Positions 5,985 to 8,847 of a stretch of 8,847 bases of DNA are shown one piece after another. This stretch comes from an uncultured Collinsella sp. (GTDB lineage Bacteria > Actinomycetota > Coriobacteriia > Coriobacteriales > Coriobacteriaceae): assembly GCA_934654625.1 (NCBI GenBank), contig CAKUGM010000057.1, positions 1-8,847 of the forward strand. The letters run 5' to 3'. Positions within the stretch are counted from its first letter, which is position 1, and every line of letters begins with the position of its first letter. The translations under genes were made by a program, and so were the position numbers. The notes under the pieces were generated by a model. The model saw only the letters and a program-made list of their open reading frames with translations, did not search any database and was not told the DNA's origin.

Positions 5985-7067
5985 CATCGACCCCAAAAGC
6001 GGCTGGTCAAACGCAAAGAGCATCGCGTTGAGCCTGTAGATGTCGTAGCATTCGCGCTCGATAAAGTAGCGCACGATCACGTCGAACTTCGACGAGGTTG
6101 AAAGGCTGAAGCCGGCGCGTTCGAGCAAGTCATCGCACTCGTCAAGGGAGAGCTCGAGCGCGATGGCAAGCGCCACGGCTGTTGCTTTGGTTGGTTTGTA
6201 GCCTTGGTCACGACGGATCTTGCTAAAGAGCTGGCGCGAAAGATTCGCGCGCTTGTAGACCTCGACATCGGTCAGGCCGCGAGCATCGATAAGCGATAGA
6301 ACCGTCTGTGAGAATGACGCGTCGAGTTTGTCGAGCAATTCGGCAACCTCCTCCTCGTCGATGGCGTGCAGGGCACATGCGCGGGCCCGGCCACGCGGTG
6401 CCGCAGCGCGTTCGAGCTCCACGGCAGGAGCGGAGAGGGCATTGAGGTCGAAATCGAGGTCGAGAGACTCAATCGCAGCCGCTGCGCACGCGGCGCCGTC
6501 ATATGCGAAAAAGGATTTCTCACCCCGAGCCTCTTCGATGCGCAGCGCAACCTCACCATACGAATCGAGGCTTGCCGCAAATGCCTGGCGGTCGTATACG
6601 GCAAGCACCACGCACATGTCACCGGCATCGGTACCGGCGCGATCGTTCAAGAAGCGCCTGATCTCCTCACACGCTATATCAAATGCGGCAGCAGGCGGAT
6701 ACCCATAGATGCCCGCAGAGATAAGCGGAAAGGCGACGCTCGCGACCCGCAATCGAGCCGCCTGGTCGAGTGCCGAGCGATAGGCGCGGCGCAGAAGCCC
6801 CTCTTCGCCATGGCAGCCATCTATCCAACGCGGCCCCACCGCGTGAATGATCCAACGCGCAGGCAGGTCAAAGCCCTGCGTCACCATGGCGCTGCCCGTG
6901 GGACACGGAGCGATTCTGCGGCACGCCGCCTGCAGCTGCTCATGACCCGCAGCGGAGAAGATGGTGCCGCACACGCCGCCGCCCGCGAGCAGGCCCTCGT
7001 TCGCAGCGTTGACGACAACGTCGACGTCCAGCCGGGCGATATCGGACCTCACGATAGAAAACGGCAT
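5982..7067 (-). CDS. Macro domain protein with C-terminal helical/HTH-like region
   Basis: A 361-aa two-part protein. Residues 1-170 are a macro domain, the fold that binds ADP-ribose and often removes it from proteins or from O-acetyl-ADP-ribose. NAAN at 20-23, GGGVCG at 29-34 and the phosphate loop PLISAGIYGYP mark the ligand pocket. The Asp of the MacroD/YmdB motif GGGVDG is Cys33 here, so hydrolysis by the classical mechanism is uncertain. After a linker rich in Ala and Glu, the last 110 or so residues form a helical region with an HTH-like stretch (LTDVEVYKRANLSRQLFSKI), then ALELSLDECDDLLERAGFSL and a conserved-looking end (LFAFDQPLLG). I recall similar C-termini in macro proteins of gut bacteria, with no known function. 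ATG 7065-7067 has GGGGAG at 7075-7080, 7 nt away. A longer in-frame start would run through the upstream repeat and is unlikely. Confidence 0.87.
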   Translation of the reverse strand: MPFSIVRSDIARLDVDVVVNAANEGLLAGGGVCGTIFSAAGHEQLQAACRRIAPCPTGSAMVTQGFDLPARWIIHAVGPRWIDGCHGEEGLLRRAYRSALDQAARLRVASVAFPLISAGIYGYPPAAAFDIACEEIRRFLNDRAGTDAGDMCVVLAVYDRQAFAASLDSYGEVALRIEEARGEKSFFAYDGAACAAAAIESLDLDFDLNALSAPAVELERAAAPRGRARACALHAIDEEEVAELLDKLDASFSQTVLSLIDARGLTDVEVYKRANLSRQLFSKIRRDQGYKPTKATAVALAIALELSLDECDDLLERAGFSLSTSSKFDVIVRYFIERECYDIYRLNAMLFAFDQPLLGSM

Positions 7068-7093
7068 GTCCACTCTCCCCTTCCAGGCTCCAC

Positions 7094-7122
7094 GATAAAT
7101 AGTTAGGTACCCCACGTGACAA
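7094..7122 (-). promoter_or_regulatory. Weak candidate promoter of the macro-domain gene
   Basis: On the minus strand TTGTCA (7117-7122) is a good -35 box, and 17 nt downstream TTTATC (7094-7099) is a poor -10 box. The -35 lies inside the 48-bp repeat copy 1 and the -10 at its edge; copy 2 has the same TTGTCA but no -10-like sequence at the matching place. The leader would be about 20 nt. Confidence 0.3.
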
Positions 7123-7147
7123 AACGAACCTGAGGAATATTTGTCAC
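7100..7147 (-). repeat. 48-bp intergenic repeat, copy 1
   Basis: Matches copy 2 (7219-7266) at 42 of 48 positions in the same orientation. Plus-strand order is: 25 invariant bases starting TAGTTAGGTACCCC and including CACGTGACAAAA, a variable pair, AACCTG, a variable centre, then TTTGTCAC. GTGACAAA (7116-7123) and TTTGTCAC (7140-7147) form 8-bp arms of an inverted repeat around 16 nt. The copy lies 32 bp upstream of the macro gene start. It resembles a dispersed REP-like intergenic element, but copy number in the genome cannot be seen here. Confidence 0.7.
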
Positions 7148-7189
7148 ATTCGACGCTGGTGCGACGGGGCCCATAGTAGACCCCGGCGC

Positions 7190-7209
7190 AAAAGCCCCTC
7201 TTCAGGGGC
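7190..7209 (-). terminator. Rho-independent terminator of dnaE
   Basis: On the minus strand GCCCCT pairs with AGGGGC as a 6-bp GC-rich stem with a GAAG tetraloop, followed by TTTT (7193-7190). It lies about 60 nt after the dnaE stop codon, beyond repeat copy 2, and before the macro-domain gene, separating the two transcription units. Confidence 0.75.
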
Positions 7210-7218
7210 ATCAGCAAT

Positions 7219-7266
7219 TAGTTAGGTACCCCACGTGACAAAATAAACCTGTCGACTTTTTGTCAC
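7219..7266 (-). repeat. 48-bp intergenic repeat, copy 2
   Basis: Second copy of the element at 7100-7147, offset by 119 bp and in the same orientation. Its arms are one base longer: GTGACAAAA (7235-7243) and TTTTGTCAC (7258-7266). Its centre contains GTCGAC where copy 1 has CCTGAGG, so each copy has its own small palindromic centre. It starts 3 bp after the dnaE stop codon, in the 3' untranslated part of that message. Confidence 0.7.
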
Positions 7267-7269
7267 GGG

Positions 7270-8847
7270 TTAGATGACGGTGACGCGGCCTTTGTTGCCT
7301 ACGATGCCGCGCGTCTCAGCCAAAAGCGGGATTGACTTGGCGTTCACGCGCACGGGGATCTCGGCACGCATGGTCTGGCCATCCGCCTGCTCCACGAACA
7401 GCTCCACGCGGTCGCCGCCAGGGTTGGCGGCAAAGACCGCAGCCAAGCGGCTCATGCTGCTCTGGCTAAAGCGGTTGGAGGGGATCATCACCTCAAAGAC
7501 CTTCGGTCGATTGCTCTCCTCGGTAAGCTCCAGCGGCATGACCTCCATCGCGATAATCTGGTCGCCGCGGTCACTGCGCTCGAGCTTGCCGCGCACGCGG
7601 ATGAACGCGTCGGAAAGCACCGCACCCGTCTCGGGGTCGGTCTCGCCGTAGAGGAATTCCTCGGCGCCTTCGAACACCTTGGGGAACATGATGACGCTAG
7701 CTTCGCCCTCCATGTCTTCAAGCTGCACTTTTGCCATGGCGGCACCTTTTTTGGTAACCATCTTCTGCACGCTTGCGACCATGCCTGCGAACCAGTAGGG
7801 CTTGCCCTCGGGAATCTCGACGTTGACCATGCCCTCGCCCGTAGGACTCATGCGCTCCACACCGGTATCGATCTGCGACAGCGAGAACTCGCGCGCCTTT
7901 CCCAGCGCATACTCAAAGGGACGCAGCGGGTGGTCGGAAACGTAGATGCCCAGGACCTCGCGTTCGAACGAGAGCTTCATGTGACGGTCCCACTCCTGGC
8001 CATCAGGCTCGGGAACCTGGATCTCAAAGCCGGAGCCCTCCACATCGCCGAACATATCGAACAGCGACGTCTGGCCCGACGCGCGGTCTTTTTGGCGCTT
8101 GGCGGCAGAGTCGATAATGTTCTCGGGGTTGTTCTTGTCCACAAACGTCATGAGCTGACGACGCGGGTAGCCCGTCGAGTCAAAGCCGCCTGCCTTGATG
8201 AGAGCCTCGACGACGCGACGGTTGACCTTGCTCGAATCCACACGGTCCACCAGGTCGTGCAGATTTTTATAGGGACCGTTCTTGGTGCGCTCCTCGATGA
8301 TGACCTCGGCCACGCCCTCGCCCACGCCGCGGATACCGGCAAGGCCGAAACGCACGCCGTCCTTGGTCGCGGTGAATTCGATGCCCGACTCGTTGACGTC
8401 TGGCGGAAGCACGGCGATGCCGTCGTGGCGGCAGGCCGAGACGTAATGCACGATCTTCTCGGTCTTACCGGTATAGGAGGTAAGCACAGCCGCCATGTAC
8501 TCGTTGGGATAATGAGCCTTGAGCCAGGCCGTCTGCATGACGAGGATGGCGTAGCCAGCAGAGTGCGACTTGTTGAACGCGTAGGACGCGAACTCCAAAA
8601 CATCGTCCCAGATCTTCTGCGCGGTCTCCTTCTTGTAGCCGTTCTTGACGGCACCGTTCATCCAGTGGTCGTAGGTGGTCTCGTCCGAGCCGTCCTCCCA
8701 GTGCATGACCGTGGAGGTAAGCAGCTTGATCTTCTTCTTGGCCACGGGCTTACGGATACGCGAGTCTGACTCGCCCTTGGAGAAGCCGCACATCTCGACG
8801 GAGATGAGCATAACCTGCTCCTGGTAGACCATGGTGCCGTAGGTCTC
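7270..8847 (-). CDS. dnaE: DNA polymerase III alpha subunit, C-terminal part
   Basis: The last 525 residues of the replicative polymerase catalytic subunit; the N-terminal PHP and palm regions lie off the right edge. The fragment opens with TYGTMVYQEQVM, a signature of the DnaE fingers region, followed by KKK (near 37-39) and SYAFNKSHSAGYA (about 88-100). A helix-hairpin-helix stretch (FGLAGIRGVGEG, about 167-178) follows, and NRRVVEALIKAGGFD. QTSLF at fragment residues 259-263 matches the internal beta-clamp-binding motif position of E. coli alpha (QADMF). The OB-fold region spans roughly 350-435 (YWFAGMVASVQ to AFIRVRGKLERS), then a C-terminal domain that in E. coli contacts tau. It is DnaE-type rather than PolC. 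The stop TAA is at 7270-7272. The reading frame is open to the window edge with no disruption. Confidence 0.96.
   Translation of the reverse strand, partial: ETYGTMVYQEQVMLISVEMCGFSKGESDSRIRKPVAKKKIKLLTSTVMHWEDGSDETTYDHWMNGAVKNGYKKETAQKIWDDVLEFASYAFNKSHSAGYAILVMQTAWLKAHYPNEYMAAVLTSYTGKTEKIVHYVSACRHDGIAVLPPDVNESGIEFTATKDGVRFGLAGIRGVGEGVAEVIIEERTKNGPYKNLHDLVDRVDSSKVNRRVVEALIKAGGFDSTGYPRRQLMTFVDKNNPENIIDSAAKRQKDRASGQTSLFDMFGDVEGSGFEIQVPEPDGQEWDRHMKLSFEREVLGIYVSDHPLRPFEYALGKAREFSLSQIDTGVERMSPTGEGMVNVEIPEGKPYWFAGMVASVQKMVTKKGAAMAKVQLEDMEGEASVIMFPKVFEGAEEFLYGETDPETGAVLSDAFIRVRGKLERSDRGDQIIAMEVMPLELTEESNRPKVFEVMIPSNRFSQSSMSRLAAVFAANPGGDRVELFVEQADGQTMRAEIPVRVNAKSIPLLAETRGIVGNKGRVTVI

Noticed and set aside
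5204..6031. Long plus-strand open frame across the VWA gene and the following gap
   Set aside because: The minus strand encodes a VWA domain with all five MIDAS residues and a good ribosome site, while the plus frame shows no recognisable motif and crosses dyads and a leader.
7068..7217. N-terminal extension of the macro-domain protein by 50 residues
   Set aside because: The extension would translate repeat copy 1 and part of the dnaE terminator. ATG 7067 has a ribosome site and begins right at the macro fold.
7100..7266. CRISPR repeat-spacer unit
   Set aside because: Only two 48-bp units with a 71-bp interval holding a terminator, internal variation within the repeat and no cas genes.

Overview
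The window reads as chromosomal DNA of a high-GC, gut-type actinobacterium. Coriobacteriia, and Collinsella in particular, is my best guess. This rests on high GC, strong AGGAGG-type ribosome sites, the gene content (a FucO-type reductase, a YoaK/DUF1275 membrane protein, a YgiQ radical SAM protein) and recollection of similar loci. It is an inference, since no database could be searched. There is no phage, IS element, CRISPR array, rRNA or tRNA. Coding density is high, and every gene except ygiQ lies on the minus strand.

Layout from left to right. (1) 1-453, minus: N-terminal 151 residues of a FucO-like lactaldehyde reductase, with a perfect 23-bp dyad in its leader. (2) 454-736: intergenic, with a weak promoter and a 20-bp-spaced direct repeat. 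(3) 737-1414, minus: a six-helix YoaK/DUF1275 membrane protein. (4) 1562-3685, plus: a YgiQ-family radical SAM enzyme with an extended -10 promoter, the only plus-strand gene. It converges on (5) 3718-4701, minus: a CPBP (Abi/CAAX-like) intramembrane protease. That gene is translationally coupled through an ATGA overlap to (6) 4698-4916, minus: a 72-aa ribbon-helix-helix RelB/DinJ-like protein. The pair has its own promoter at 5041-5069, followed at once by a run of 10-bp direct repeats. (7) 5213-5821, minus: a von Willebrand A protein with an intact MIDAS, ended by a strong terminator at 5079-5116. (8) 5982-7067, minus: a macro-domain protein with a C-terminal helical HTH-like region. (9) 7068-7269: intergenic DNA with two copies of a 48-bp element (42/48 identical) flanking a terminator. 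(10) 7270-8847, minus: the C-terminal 525 residues of DNA polymerase III alpha (DnaE).

Most genes look like independent housekeeping or accessory units. Two places may be functional units. The first is the RHH protein plus CPBP protease operon: the small protein looks like a DNA-binding regulator with no toxin partner, and the tandem repeats just downstream of the promoter are a natural candidate for its operator. The second is the macro-domain gene followed in the same direction by the VWA gene, although the dyads between them leave co-transcription uncertain. The 48-bp repeats between dnaE and the macro gene are the other structure that ordinary annotation does not explain.
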